A DNA stretch of 64,000 bases from Phascolomyces articulosus (taxonomy: Eukaryota; Mucoromycota; Mucoromycetes; Mucorales; Lichtheimiaceae). A program made the position numbers and the translations under genes. The notes beneath the pieces were generated by a model, which searched no databases, was not told where the DNA came from, and saw nothing but the letters and a program-made list of their open reading frames with translations. Below, one piece after another: positions 22,580 through 35,830 of the stretch. How positions within the stretch are numbered: position 1 is the first letter of the stretch; each line of letters opens with the position of its first letter. The stretch spans positions 1 through 64,000 of the forward strand of contig JAIXMP010000011.1 of assembly GCA_025677815.1 (NCBI GenBank), written 5' to 3'.

Positions 22580-24344
22580 AGTAACGATGACGACGACGAC
22601 GATAGATGCAAATACAACAACCACTTTATGTATAATATATAATATAACAATGACGACAACAACCAATGAAGATGACGATTTCTTAAAGGGGGGAGTTTAT
22701 TGTGAAAAAGGAAGGAGAGATGCAAATCAGGTCCATCCAAATTGATAGGTCAATCAACGGCTTGTTCATATATGGGAATTTATACAATTTATATAAAACT
22801 TACCCTGCATTTTCACTAAAAAAAAGCATAAATGACACCAATAACATCATTCTATTATCATTGATTAATATTATTATTATTACGTACAAGTAAACCAAAA
22901 CATTATCATCACCATCCTTTCATCCAACATATCGTCATATATCCATTTCATTTATTATTCATTCAGCTTAGCAGAAGTAAAGCAAGCAAACAATACCATG
23001 TTCAAACTCTAGAAGCAACAACATCTCCTCCAAAATACATAATCCTTTTTCTTCTTTTAATACCCTTCTTCTTTTCCCCTTATACACACACATTCCTTGT
23101 CATTTCACTCATTCTCCCTTATTTTCTTTCTTATCTTATAATTATAGACTTTCTCTCTATTTTCGCTTTAACCCCACTTTTTATTTTTGTGTTTTTTCTA
23201 TCAACACCCCGAACTATTTGCCGTTTTGATTCCGGATAAAGAAGAAGAGGCGTTGATAAAGCCCCTTCTCTCTCATTCATATTATTATATATATCTCCTT
23301 CTTTAAACAACACTTGATGATTATAATTCTTTTTTTTTTTCATCGTCTTGATCCTAATTAAATATATAAGAGAGCTTGCATTAAGTCACTTGGTGATAGT
23401 GAAAAAAAAAATATTAATAAAACAACGAACGAATCCCATATCTGGCAAGTCATTGTTGTTTTAGGAATGAACCAATGAAATTTGAGTGCTACACGCAATC
23501 GAGTCCAGCACCTCATCAGACCTACTGATGGTTGGTTAAACTTAGTTGACAAAATACCACATACACGTGGTTTCCTAGCCTGTGTTTTTGCCTGACTCAC
23601 ACTCACTCTTACATTTCATTAGATGGATTTTATTATTATTGTAATTATTTGCAGAAATAGGATCACGAATGATGGCGATATGCATTATTGTTATGATTCT
23701 ATAATAGATGATGATAGGAACAAAAAAAAAAGTGAGTGATCAACAATCACATTTATTTTCACAACGAAAAAGTTTTATATAATTCTTGTCAAATCCATGA
23801 TTATTTACGCCGTAAGTGATTCCGAATTTTCTCACAACAATCTTATAATTAAGAATAACAAACTTGATATTTTAACTAACACACAGGAACAAAACTGTGT
23901 TGATAGCCTTATGTAGCTAGTAGTAACATATATAGACTTCCCCTAAAAACCTCTTGTCTTCTTCCTCCTCCTCCTCCCCCCCTTTTCTCTTCTCGTACCC
24001 CCGCCTATTACATACTTATCATTCATCATTCCACCCCCAAATATAATTCCTTTCCGATAGATGATGATTTTTACCCCTTATCACTTTTTTATATAAAAGG
24101 AGCTTGACCTCTCTTTTTGCATTTTTCTATATTATTTCCCTTTCTCTTTCCACTTTTTTCAACTTCTGTTTTTTCATTAATTATTAACCCTGCTTTGCCT
24201 CATTCTTTTTTATTATTAACAACAATAACAAAGAAATTCATTCTTTATAACTTATATATATACCCACTTAGCAATCATCAACATCTTAGATTATTTTTTT
24301 ATATACACAATTCAACCATCTATTCAACAGATAATAATCAAATT
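22580..24344. other. Intergenic region between methyltransferase and transporter genes
   Basis: Long AT-rich and pyrimidine-rich DNA. The block 23450-23610 is less AT-rich and carries an 82-residue minus-strand frame without recognisable features, plus local inverted repeats; I do not call a gene. The final 400 bases are T/C-rich and form the transporter promoter. Confidence 0.5.
24090..24099 (+). promoter_or_regulatory. Candidate TATA box of the amino acid transporter gene
   Basis: TATATAAAAG lies after a T-run, 245 bases upstream of the ATG at 24345. The long distance implies a long 5' UTR, which the intervening pyrimidine-rich sequence would allow. Confidence 0.4.
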
Positions 24345-26327
24345 ATGACGGACTACGGCAGTATATATAAACCACATCAACATCCTCAGGAACAACCAGC
24401 AACACATTCAATTCCGCTTTCAAATTCAGAACGTGATTTATTACAAGCAGATCGACCTGGTTATGGTTCACGTAATAAATTCGAAGTTGCATTTAATCTT
24501 GTAAATGCAACTGTGGGCGCAGGCATCATGGGCTTACCTTTTGCTGTATCGCATGCGGGTTTCGTCACAGGTATTTTTGCCTCTATATGGGTTGCTTGTC
24601 TGTCACAACTCGGTTTGTACATGCTGATCCTTGCGGGTAAACGAGCGGGTGTCTACAAATATGCCGTTTTGGTCGAACAGGTGATGGGCAGGTTCGGTTA
24701 CCACTTTTTAAATTTCATGATTGTGGTCCAGGCTGGGGGTGGTTGTATCAGTTATTTTATTCGTAAGTCTACAACATTTTCATTCATTCATCATCCAGCA
24801 TGAAAAGACTTTCCTATCAAAAAAAATCTTGTACTCATTTTTTTTTTGTGTTAATCCAATCCAATCTTAATGATGCAATTCTACATTAGTGTTGGGTGAT
24901 ACCATTCCTGTCTTATTGGATCGATATCTTCCACAGTATCCCCTTTTGTCCAATAGAGCTTTTTTTGTTACTACCGTTAGTTTGATTTGTGTAAGTGTTT
25001 TTATTTTTCAGACTCCTTGTTATGGACATGATAAAAAGTAGAAAAATTGTTATTATTTCTCACACGCTTCCTAACTATGGTTTTAGATTCTTCCATTGAA
25101 TATGCGACGATCGATTGGTTCCCTCGCACGATGGTCCATGGTCTCTGTAATGTGTTTACCTATCATCATCGTGACCATTCTTATCCGTGCACCTGCCTAT
25201 TATGACAAAGCACCCGGTGATGATGGTGAACCAGCATGGTCTATTGTCGGAACAGACGTTTTTGGTGCCATGGGTATCATGGCCTTTGCTTTTACTTGTA
25301 CTCAAGTAGCATTTAATAATTTCTTGACTCTTAAAGATCAATCTCATAACGCTTGGCGACATTCTACTATTATGTCTACTTCTATGAGTTGGACCATTTC
25401 CATGGTATTTGCAGTGGTTGGTTATATTTGCTTTGGATCCGATGTCAAGTCTAATCTCTTTATGAACTTTTCTCAAGATGATCCTTTAATTAACTTGGGT
25501 CGTTTTGCTTTGGGTATCAGCATGATTTTTACTATTCCGTACGTATATACTCACTATCTTTTTTACTGTGCATTTGAAAATTCACAAGTTGCTAACTACA
25601 AGATTTTCTATGATTTAATAGAATGTGCTTTTATCCAACTAGAGAAGCAGTTCAAAAAGCATTAGGTTTTGAAACCGCCGATAAACAACCTACACAAATC
25701 CAACATTATGTTGTCACCGTAGCTGTCTTTGTTATTTTAATGGCCATTGGTATTGTTGTCGAATCTCTTGGCAAAGTCTATACATTAGCAGGTGGATTTG
25801 CCGCAACGACCATTTCTAATATCTTACCGGCTGCAGCCCATTTGGTCACACGATTTAGTCGACGACGGTCCTATTTGTCTAAACAAGAACGCTCACCTAC
25901 ATTGACCACCGCACCTACTCTTACTGTCGCACCCACACTTTCCAATACAACCGCTGGTACCGGTAAATATATGGATGATAAATTAATGGCCCTTCCTGCT
26001 CCTACTTCGGATGTTCAATCCTGTTCTTCCCCACGGATATTACCCATCAATTATAATTCGGGTAAAAATAGTCCTCCTCCACCAGGTTACTATAATCACT
26101 ATTATCCTTATGATGAAGAAGATGTCTCTACAGTTGATGGCGCAGAAATCCTTGGAGATGATTCTGATAGTTTAAGTAGTTATGGTTCCCTTCATGATAA
26201 TGATGAAGATGTGGCTGACTACACAAGACCTAAGATTCAATTCCTGGATGTGGTGGCCGTGATCCTCATTTTCTGGGGCTTCTTGGTCATGTTTTTATCT
26301 GTATCTAGTGTATTGACAGGTTCATAG
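24345..26327 (+). CDS. Vacuolar-type amino acid transporter (AAAP/SLC38, Avt-like)
   Basis: Multi-pass transporter of the Aa_trans family, predicted 558 residues. Exons 24345-24762, 24890-24990, 25087-25538 and 25622-26327; phases agree. The hydrophilic N-terminus (about 45 residues) leads into the signature first membrane segment F-N-L-V-N-A-T-V-G-A-G-I-M-G-L-P-F-A, diagnostic of SLC38/Avt proteins. About ten further hydrophobic segments follow, including F-G-A-M-G-I-M-A-F-A-F-T-C and V-G-Y-I-C-F-G. A hydrophilic loop of roughly 125 residues near the C-terminus is rich in Ser/Thr/Pro and acidic residues and precedes the last membrane helix. This resembles the Avt5-7/SLC38A11 group, which export neutral or basic amino acids from vacuoles. 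Substrate and membrane location are inferred from the family. Confidence 0.9.
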
Positions 26328-27384
26328 ATCTGCTGATTCATATATATATATCATCTTTAGATATCCCCCCAACCATCAAATATCACCATTTGTATTATTT
26401 TTTTTGTTTCCTTTTCTTACCAAAGTTCCCATTTTTATAATGTCTTCACACATTCAAACTCATTAATAATGATACCACCCCACACGCATTTTATATACAC
26501 ACAAACAATCACATCTATATGTATATATATTTCTATATATATAATACATACAATACCACATTCAACACATTTATATATAGTATAATACCAATCCCACATT
26601 TTCTTTTTTTATATCCATTTTAATATCCCATCTTCTTATTCGCACTCGCACTCACACAAACGTCTCTTCTTTTTAATTTCACATAGTACACATCCTTTTT
26701 TATATATATAAACAACCCCACATTATTTACAACACATTCTTTGCAATGAAACAACCTTTTATCAATATAAATATTTTTTATCTAAAATATACAAAGATGT
26801 ATAATGTATGTCCCCCACATGAGGTAGTAACACCACCTGCAGCCTGATGCAATAGGTTTTTTTTTGCGTACACATTCTCATTTTCTCCCTTATCTGTCTT
26901 TCCGCAATTCATCCCGAATTGGAAGCATGCTTTTTAGTGAGATAGGTATATACAGTGAGAGGAGAGAGATAGGTAGATATAGATCGCGGATTTACACAAC
27001 ACTTTATTATTTATCTACCGTACGGAAATAAGATTTATAACAAAATATACCAGCCATGTGTTTCATATACATATATCATTTTCTTTTCTTTTCTGGCTAA
27101 TTTATTATCATTTATTTTATTATTATATGTTGCATATTATATATAAATATACAGAGTGTTGTTTTTGTTTGGGTTGCTACTAGTTATATAATATTTATAT
27201 ATTACTCTGCAACAATGGATTGGCGTTGGAGAGAGAGATTCGTTATGTGCAATTAAAAAAAAGCATTTTTTTTTTCTTCTCATTAGTTATGACGTTGATT
27301 GAACATTCGCTACATAATAATAATGGTGCTTTTGTTAGTTTAACTTGTTTATTTTTTATAATAATAATAAAAAGTCCACCCTAT
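26328..27384. other. Intergenic region between convergent genes
   Basis: Very AT-rich 3' flanks of the transporter (plus) and CSN6 (minus), with many TATATA tracts. No coding signal seen. Confidence 0.55.
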
Positions 27385-29222
27385 CTATACTCTAATAATA
27401 CTTACTAAAGCTCGTCTTCTATTACCGGCTGGGGACATCATACCCGGTTTTCCAGGGACCATGCCAGCTTGATCTCTTGATCCAGTGGTTTGAATAGTCC
27501 CATGGGCAAGATTGAACTTATCAATTAGGTCATTCATTGTATCCATACCCTTTGTAATAGTTGTTAGATAAGCTACTAACAAAACGTCATCCATTTCCTA
27601 AATATATTGTACCCATTCATCAATTGGTTAATATCCATGCAAGATAACAAACAAAATGGTTTGATAGGTTTTGCATGCTATTGCTCTATATATAAAAACT
27701 TACGGCAGTGAATTGTTCATCAAATGCATTATTATTCATTAAAGGTGAACGGCGACATACACTTGAAATTTGTCGTACAGTATCGTGGTCCAGGGGTATC
27801 TTTCCTTCCTTTGCATCTTGTAAGTATTGATGTAAGAATTGAATACGAGCATGTAACATGGCAATGGCATTACGTTGTGTGGTTAAATGAGAGATCACTA
27901 TATCAGTGTAGAGAAGAAGAAGAGGAGGTTAACCAACAAAAAAAAAACTTCTCTATTTGCCCTGCAACAAAGAAAAAAGGGATAAACGACCTTGACCCCC
28001 AAGGGTAACAATAACTTACTAGCATTACTAAGAGTAGCATCTCGACTTGAAGTACTAGGTTTAGCAACATGATCTACAGCAACACGTTCTGCTTCATTGG
28101 TTTCAATTTGATAAGAGGCTTTGACAAACACAAGACGGGCTTGTTCATCAATGATATCCATGGCTGATTCATAAATTTTTACTGGGAATTCTTTAGCTCC
28201 GCCTGCAATTCCTGCAGGATCCAGTTGTAAATAAATGGCAGATTCATTGACTTGAAGAAGCTAATCCATTTATCATCAAACAAAGAAACATTATCATCAT
28301 TTTAACAAAAAAAAAACCAACGTTATACCATGCAAAAGGTGTCTTCCCCCCCCTCTTTCCCCAATTGATCATAGGATTTATTAATTATTTACCTGTTCAT
28401 GAATTTTTAAATCAGATTCATTCGGTGTCGTTCCGAGAGAATACCATCCCATGAAATCAAGATGTGGGAACACTTGTTTCACTAAAATAAAATTCATATT
28501 TGAACGGGTTCAGTACATCATTGCTCAGCATTTTCATCATCATAATTGTTTGTCACTCATATCATGCAATGCATGCAAAATATGGATATTCTCTCTCTTT
28601 CTCTCTCCATTGATCCCTTATTTCTCAACTTACATTGCTCTTGTTTCATTGCTAAATAATCCAAATCAATTTTATCCTGCTGTGGCATAGGTAATTCAAA
28701 TGAATTAATGATATCAATCTCACGTCCAGATTGCTGCGCCAAAATAGCACCATAGATTCGACCTATTCGTTTTAGTTATGTTAGTTTTTTTTTTACCCTT
28801 CTTTGATCTACACCTCATTCATATGCCATGAAAAGATCCTTCTTCTTTCTCTTTCTCTGTCTCTCTCAAGTAGCATTAATGAATGTCGAGATTGTGATTC
28901 CAAAAAAATAAAAAACAGTTTGTCGAATGATACCTTTTTCTGCAATAACCGGATCTTGTAACTTTAAACGCGTATAATGATCCGAGATGTTTAAAAGCAC
29001 AAGTGGATGACTAAATTCAAGAGAATATAAAAAATGGTTGAGTCACAATGGCAATGAATTTCAATTGTTACTTTATTTCTCTCTTTCTCTTTCATTGAGT
29101 TGGTTCCTTTTTTACATTGATATCGAAAGTCCTGAACTTGCTTGTACTGAAGAAACAATGACTGTGGACGATCCAGTATTCTCGGTTGAACGTGGATCTT
29201 CTTCAATATCCATGGCACTCAT
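27385..29222 (-). CDS. CSN6: COP9 signalosome complex subunit 6
   Basis: MPN-domain subunit of the COP9 signalosome, which removes Nedd8 from cullins. Predicted 349 residues; exons in coding order 29222-29116, 29010-28934, 28762-28634, 28481-28393, 28260-28020, 27897-27704, 27597-27385. Residues 35 onward read S-I-H-P-L-V-L-L-N-I-S-D-H-Y, matching the CSN6 signature at the start of the MPN domain. Then come N-S-F-E-L, L-K-Q-V-F-P-H-L-D-F-M-G-W-Y, N-E-A-E-R-V-A-V-D-H-V and a C-terminal L-L-V-A-Y-L-T-T-I-T-K. The metal-binding H-x-H of active JAMM proteins is absent, as normal for this non-catalytic subunit. The last codons after R-R-R-A-L run into a GTAAGT, so an extra short 3' exon is possible. 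Confidence 0.92.
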
Positions 29223-30063
29223 TGTATGTATAGGTGTATGTATGAATGGGGAGAGTGTATATAAAAGGTGAGAGAAAAAAAAAAAGGGCAACAGCAGTTA
29301 AAGCAAAAATTAAACTTGGGCAAATAGCCACGCGTAGTTTGCTGAGCTAAAAACTGCTTTCACTTTGGAAATCAATCCTACGCATTGACGACACAGCCCT
29401 GCGTGAAGTTATATACTCAATGATAGTGCCAAATCACCTTGCTGATATGCTAATAGTACTAGATGTCATATTCATCCACTATGCTTTCTGATTTAATATG
29501 GATGATTCAGAAGGTACCGTCATTGTTGTATAGAAAGACTTTTTGAGTATATATCGACGCCTAGGGTTGAGGAGGGAAGGAATATTTTATTTGTAAAGCA
29601 AGTATCATAAGAAATACTAAACATATATAAAATGGATGGTGCGTATGAATAACGATAACTCATTTACTATAGCTAATTATTCTATTATTCATTTTTGTTT
29701 CAACAACCTCAGATACAGGATTGCTCCTACTATATTTAAAGAAGTGTTGTTGTTAAACTCTAGCTAGCAAGCAGCACAAGAAATAAGAAGTAGGAAAGTG
29801 TTCATCATGATGCACTAAATAACCGGGCGTTTTACACCAAATATTCCGCTCATTTCGTTGCTCTTTAGGATGTTCTGATATTTTAGCAATAAGCTCACCT
29901 CTTGCTCTTGTTTCACCATAACTACTGCAGCCTCCTATTCACTAAAACAATTTATTAATTGCTATGACAACGAATAGCCTTGTAATAAAAGAATACAGTG
30001 TACTCAGAAAATGTAGTGCTTGTAGAATATTTTTTATTTGTTAATCCACCCACAATTATTTCC
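29223..30063. other. Intergenic region between CSN6 and the F-box pseudogene
   Basis: Contains the CSN6 promoter on the minus strand. The middle is of mixed composition with no frame longer than about 75 codons and no family match. Confidence 0.45.
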
Positions 30064-31808
30064 ATGACTAATTTTACCCATAACTTACCATCAGAAACCA
30101 TCTCTTACATCGTATCCCATGTTATTCAACGCGATTGTACGGAATACACGTCAGTTTGAAAAGCATGGTATGAACGCATACCCTATTACACAATCGGCAT
30201 ATGGCGGACATTCACCATTACGCCCTCAAGGGACTTGCAAGCTCAACGACTCTTTTATAAAGTGTCTTGGTCCACATGTCCAAACAGTGTCTATCTATAA
30301 AATAAATGCTACTGTTGTATTGAAAAAGCTTAAAAAATATGAATACAATGATATTCGCTCACTTGGTCCGTGCTCACTGAAGTTTTTTTAACACTTATTC
30401 CATAGATTTAAAAGAGCATACGATGAATGATGAACATAATTTTTTCAAATCGTTTGAACTTTTCAAGGACACATTAACTGAACTCTCCATTATGAAGCAC
30501 TCGTATAAAGTATCCATAATAGACTTAATATTAACTTTTCCAAATCTGACGCATCTCACTTGGTGAAACGACGAGGAGCACATTCAGTCAATGTCAGCAG
30601 AGGAGAATGGTCAACAACAACCTCGTGCTATACCTATTATCAATAATAACAACCTTATCTATCTTTGCATGGATAACATTGATTTTAAAGACATTGTAAT
30701 GTCTATTTTAGCCTGTTGTCCTCACCTTCAATCCCTTCTTGTGGATTGTAATGTGACAGAAATAAAACATTTTGAACTACCACTCGATTTCCATTGCATC
30801 ACCGACTTTTGCCCTTCTTTGCACTCATCATGATTAATTTTTCCGTTGAATGTGATGACGATATGAGTTCATTTGCGTACCGAGCAAAGGAATTTTCATG
30901 TAACAACAGGATTATAGATAGCGACAAGAGCATAGCAGTGATATCATCCCCTTCAACGACAACAATCAATCGCCTACAGCAACACGTATGCATATGCGCG
31001 AAATTACATTTTGTGGTGGCCGGTAACTCTTTGAGTACTTTTTTCCAATCCTTCAACAATGTCGCACTGGGTTCGACTAACTATTCATTTCCACTTTTAA
31101 AGATAATAGTACTGATCCATACCTTGGACTTGCAGACCTGAGATTTCTGAATCTCGAAACACTAAATCTTCCTGTACTTATCCTTCCAGAGATGTGTGGG
31201 GTACGTTCATTATGAGCTGTAGCCATGTGGAACATCTTGATCTAGGTATGACTACGGATGAAGTCTCACTGGTCTCGTTCGTGGAAGCCATCACATCCTC
31301 CATGAAACAATTACACACGCTCCAACTCAAAGATTATGGATTTATAACCCATCTTCCTCATCCAGGGGTTTGCACCAACCTTCATTTACTGTCACATCTT
31401 TCACATCAGCTTGAATCCTTGTATATGTCCTATTTGTGTTGCGGAGAGCATAATGTTCTGCTAGAACTGTGTGAAATAAAATCATTACAAAGCTTAATCT
31501 TATATAGGGGGTCCCATCGATGTTGTATTCATGTCAATGAGCTTGAAGCATTAGTAAACAAGTTAATATTGATGTAAAACAGCAATATACATACTTTATC
31601 CATTGAATCTTGTTATCTTATAAATGATAATATTCTCAAACAACTTGGGCAAGTCAAAACTATTTCTTCGTTAGTGTTGCGAAAACCCCCGTCCGTCACA
31701 GACGAGGGAATCGATGCATTTATCAATGCTGATGGAGAAATCAAAAAATCTGTTACCATAAACTCTTTCAAACGTGTATCTCATTTAGGCGTTTGGGAGG
31801 ATATGTAA
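30064..31808 (+). pseudogene. Broken F-box / leucine-rich repeat gene
   Basis: Starts with M-T-N-F-T-H-N-L-P-S-E-T-I-S-Y-I-V and continues Q-R-D-C-T-E-Y-T-S-V, a typical F-box. A TGA at 30157-30159 interrupts it exactly where a Cys/Trp-type codon is expected before K-A-W-Y-E-R-I-P. The same frame then carries several more stops (after S-V-Y-L and following). Leucine-rich-repeat-like sequence resumes in other frames at 30591-30833, 31194-31577 and 31578-31808 (L-E-S-L-Y-M-S-Y, I-H-T-L-S-I-E-S-C-Y-L, V-S-H-L-G-V-W-E-D-M-stop). No splice pattern rescues the early stops. It belongs to the large fungal F-box/LRR family; the intact gene at 46.2-48.4 kb is a distant relative. Confidence 0.75.
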
Positions 31809-32528
31809 TATGCCTCACGGTAATCATTAGAATTATGGTTTTTTTTGTTGGAAAGAAATAAATGATTGCATTTTTTCAATATTAGTTAATTGTATCCAGT
31901 TCTTTCTTTCGGACAATTTTCTCTTAAAAAATAATAATCCTTAGACTCTCAGTAGAGAATGATGAATCAAGAGTGATTCAATGTAACTATGTAAAATCAT
32001 GGGTTTATTTTATATATTCATGTTTTATTTCCAGGAACCAGGAGAGCTGAAACATTACATACTGTGATATAGACAATAGTAAAAAAGAAAAGGGTTGAAT
32101 ATACAGTAATTCCTCTTTTTCTTTCTTATTGACTTACTTTTTACCTACTTTTATAACGAGACCATGCTATTGAATAACAGGTCCATTAAAAGAATCCCCA
32201 ATATATTGTATATAGTGTATTTTACCATTTTCTTTTAGAAGGGCAATAATAATAACTCGGTAGTAATAGGCATTGTTGGATAACATATAATTGTATTATT
32301 ATGTAACAATAGCAATCTCTCCATTAGTTACCATAGTCATAGTAAACAAGAAATTCTATATATATGCGTGTGTGACTTTAGCCCTGGTTTTTTTTTTTTT
32401 TTTTTTTTTTCAAATTATGAGCTCATGGAAGAAAAAACAATGCGCGGGGCTTGAAGTGCTGCTTATATAAACGAGAGAGAAGCTTTGGAGAGGTGTGCGT
32501 TTAGAACAAATAACAACAACCTACAACC
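31809..32528. other. Intergenic and promoter region upstream of MIX23
   Basis: AT-rich. A poly-T tract of about 23 bases (32388-32410) lies 120 bases before the MIX23 ATG and probably acts as a nucleosome-free poly(dA:dT) promoter element. No gene seen. Confidence 0.5.
32464..32471 (+). promoter_or_regulatory. TATA box of MIX23
   Basis: TATATAAA 58 bases upstream of the ATG at 32529, downstream of the poly-T tract; spacing fits a core promoter with a short 5' UTR. Confidence 0.55.
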
Positions 32529-33325
32529 ATGGCTGAAAAGCGATTGAATCCAAGCACTTGTTATAATCTCTCTTTCTTTAAAGGTAAATTCCATTCATTC
32601 TTTTAATGAATATTATTTTCGCGTTTTCTTTTCTGTTCCTCACAAACCAACTTTTTCCTTTCTCTTTTTTTAATATTCACATTTGGGTTCTTAGAAATTA
32701 TGAAGGAATTACGTCGCGTCGATGACAATATCATTCCTCGTATGAATATGACTGATACTCATTCAGAAAAGGCTTGTGGTGAATTCTTTAGTCAACTTGC
32801 AGAGTCCTATCGCAAGCGTGAGAATGCTGTTGATTATTGCCTCAAGGTAATCCAATAAGGACATTTATTTAGAGAGGAAGAGAATGGAAGAAGAAAACCA
32901 ATTTGAGGGAGAAATAACCCACCTATATATATATATATACATGTGTGTATACTCAATGCATCTTTATCAATCAGATCATGGATGAACAAATAGAGAAAAA
33001 GACTAAACTGTTAGAAGAAGATCCTGATGATTTTGATACAAAATCAAGTTTGTTTAGCGATGAAACAAAGGTAACAAAATTTACAATGCGTCAAAATTAA
33101 ACAAGGAGGGGAAAGTGACAACATTTTTCGGCTGCTATGTGTAGCGATGGAGGATTTCGTGCTATGGAGTACATATACTAAATAATTTTCTATATCCAAA
33201 TTTACTAGCGTCGCATGATTGCCAATGAACTCATTGTTGAGGATATTGTTCGTGCAAGATCGTTGCAAGTATTTAAGACCAAATGTAAAATATTTGATAC
33301 ATCCTCTCTTGAACTCAAGTCATAA
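32529..33325 (+). CDS. MIX23: Mitochondrial intermembrane space cysteine protein (MIX23/CCDC58 family)
   Basis: Predicted 139 residues; exons 32529-32583, 32695-32846, 32975-33070, 33209-33325. The sequence follows animal CCDC58/yeast Mix23 throughout: C-Y-N-L-S-F-F-K-E-I-M-K-E-L-R-R-V-D-D at the start, A-C-G-E-F-F-S-Q-L-A-E-S-Y, then V-D-Y-C-L-K, and near the end V-E-D-I-V-R-A-R-S-L-Q-V-F-K-T-K-C. Four cysteines at the family positions should form the disulfides used for Mia40-dependent import. In yeast the protein supports matrix protein import; that role is from the family. The ATG at 32529 has a good context and gives the usual length. Confidence 0.88.
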
Positions 33326-33353
33326 TAGAAAACACACACCATTTCCATCATGC

Positions 33354-33359
33354 AATAAA
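33354..33359 (+). terminator. Probable polyadenylation signal AATAAA
   Basis: AATAAA 28 bases after the MIX23 stop; MIX23 and ATP1 are convergent and share this 317-base 3' region. Confidence 0.5.
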
Positions 33360-33642
33360 AACTATAATAATAAAAACAAGACACATACACACCATTGACC
33401 CTGTTTGTTTTTGTAGATACAATAACTTGGAACAAAACAATATATATTTATTTTTACAACTGTTGTAATAAAAATGATGAACTAAAAAAATAAAATTCGT
33501 TCTTTTCTTTTAAATGCGACTGAAAAAAAAGAAAGATAAGTTGACAGGAAGAAAAAGTGCGTGTGTTGTAATGTAGTAGAGAGAACGTGTGTTGGTTTTT
33601 TTTTTTGTTAAATCAGAGATTTAATATATAATTTATACAAAT

Positions 33643-35830
33643 TTAAATGAAAGCCTTGGTGTGGTTTTCGCAAATATCACGGAGCTTAGCTTCAAGATCC
33701 TTGGAAAGAACACCTTGAGCCTTGATTTCTTCAAGAGTAGCCTTTTGTTCAGATTGGATGTGGCTAATGAAATCTTTTTCCCATTCAACGATACGGTTGA
33801 CGGGGACCTTATCCAAGAAACCGTTGACACCAGCAAACACAATGGGGACTTGGGTTTCAATGGCCAAAGGAGAGTATTGGGGTTGCTTCAACAATTCGGT
33901 CAAACGAGCACCACGGTTCAACAAGAATTGAGTGGAGGCATCCAAATCAGAACCGAATTGGGCGAAAGCGGCAACTTCACGGTATTGAGCCAAGAAAAGC
34001 TTCAATGAACCAGCAACTTGCTTCATGGCCTTGGTTTGGGCAGCGGAACCGACACGGGAGACGGACAAACCGACGTTAATGGCGGGACGGATACCCTTAA
34101 AGAAAAGTTCAGCTTCCAAGAAAATTTGACCATCAGTAATAGAAATAACGTTGGTAGGAATGTAAGCAGAGACATCACCACCTTGAGTTTCACTATAATT
34201 ATTGACATCCTTATTAGTCTACGATCCTTTTAATTATCTCTAATAATTCCCATTTCTTTTATTAGATAATGTACTTACATGATAGGCAAAGCGGTCATGG
34301 AACCGTAACCGAAATCCTTGTTCATCTTGGCAGCACGTTCCAAAAGACGGGAGTGAAGGTAGAAGACATCACCAGGGTAAGCTTCACGACCTGGGGGACG
34401 ACGAAGCAAAAGGGACATTTGACGGTAAGCAACAGCTTGCTTGGACAAATCATCGAAAATGATCAAAGAATGACGACCGTTATCACGGAACCATTCACCG
34501 AAAGCGGCACCAGAGAAAGGAGCCAAGTATTGAAGAGGAGCGGCTTCAGAAGCAGTAGCAGCAACAACGACAGTGTACTTCATGGCATCGTTTTCTTCCA
34601 AAGTGCTGACCAATTGGGCAACAGTGGAACGCTTTTGACCAACGGCAACGTAGATACAGTACAACTTCTTGGCTTCATCGCTACCGTTGTTCCAGTTCTT
34701 TTGGTTAAGAATGGCTTCCAAAGCGACGGCAGTCTTACCGGTTTGACGATCACCAATAATCAATTCACGTTGACCACGACCAATGGGGACCATGGAATCA
34801 ACAGACTTGATACCAGTTTGCATAGGTTCGTTGACAGAGTGACGGGGCAAAATACCAGGAGCCTTGACTTGGACACGGGAACGGCCAACGGCTTCCAAAG
34901 GACCCTTACCATCAATGGGGTTACCAAGAGCATCAACAACACGACCCAAGACACCAGGACCGACAGGAACGTCGACAATGGCACCAGTACGCTTGACGGT
35001 GTCACCTTCCTTGATTAAACGATCATTACCGAAAACGACAATACCGACATTGTCAGCTTCCAAGTTAAGAGCCATACCCTAATTCATTAATTATTATTAT
35101 TTAAAATATCCAAATTAATATCATCCCCAACATTTTGATATTTAACAAAGTGCTTCCATCCCCTCTTTTTCTTTCCTTTTTTTTCTTTTATTCCAATGTG
35201 TTCCTTTTTTATCCAATAGCCTATCATTCCATTCCATTCATTATGAATGAATATTGAATTAATTTACCTTCAAACCGCTGGAGAATTCAACCATTTCTTC
35301 GGCTTGACAGTTCTTCAAACCATAAACACGGGCAATACCATCACCAATAGACAAGACACGACCGGTTTCTTGCAAATCAGCTTCAGCAGAAGCACCGAGA
35401 ATACGTTGTTCGAGGACAGACGACACTTCAGAGGTGGAGGGCTTAGCAGTAGCATAGCTTCTCAAAGCAGCAATACCAACAGCGTTAGCATTGACACGGG
35501 CCTGGCATGTAAAAAAATAATAATATAATATAGGTTATTTTGTTGTTGTTGTTTGTTCATTGTTGATATAATAATATTAATAAAAAAAACGCGTTCTCTA
35601 TTTTTTTATATTATCCATTATCGACCATGTTGATTTGTTTTTTTTTAAAAAAAAAAATCAAAATCAAAAATTTCGATTCCACAATTGATAATAAAAACGC
35701 GCCATTGGATGGTATTATATTGAATGATAATAAAAAATAAGGAAATAGTGTTTTTTCAACTCACAGCGGGTGTAGACTTGGCAAGGGCAGCAAGAGTGGG
35801 ACGTGCCACACGAACAGCGTTTCTCAACAT
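33643..35830 (-). CDS. ATP1: Mitochondrial F1F0 ATP synthase subunit alpha
   Basis: Alpha subunit of the F1 catalytic head in the mitochondrial matrix. Predicted 549 residues, normal length; exons in coding order 35830-35765, 35501-35268, 35078-34279, 34192-33643. The first exon encodes a basic, Ser/Ala-rich targeting peptide ([12 protein letters not shown]). The P-loop G-D-R-Q-T-G-K-T is at 209-216. Also visible are A-P-Y/L-S-G-A type helices, [23 protein letters not shown] and the alpha signature [12 protein letters not shown] that carries the arginine finger. Codon use is strongly biased (AAG, GTC, TTG), as expected for a highly expressed gene and unlike its neighbours. Confidence 0.97.

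Noticed and set aside
23450..23530. Hammerhead-like core CTGATGAG on the minus strand (23519-23512) with a GTGCT/AGCAC stem
   Set aside because: The required GAAA after stem II reads CAAA, and the helices I and III do not close next to the core.
23358..23606. 82-residue minus-strand frame
   Set aside because: No start context, splice partner or family feature; interrupted structure around it suggests chance in a slightly GC-richer patch.
34269..35018. Long plus-strand frame of 249 residues
   Set aside because: It is the antisense shadow of ATP1, whose strong codon bias keeps the opposite strand open.
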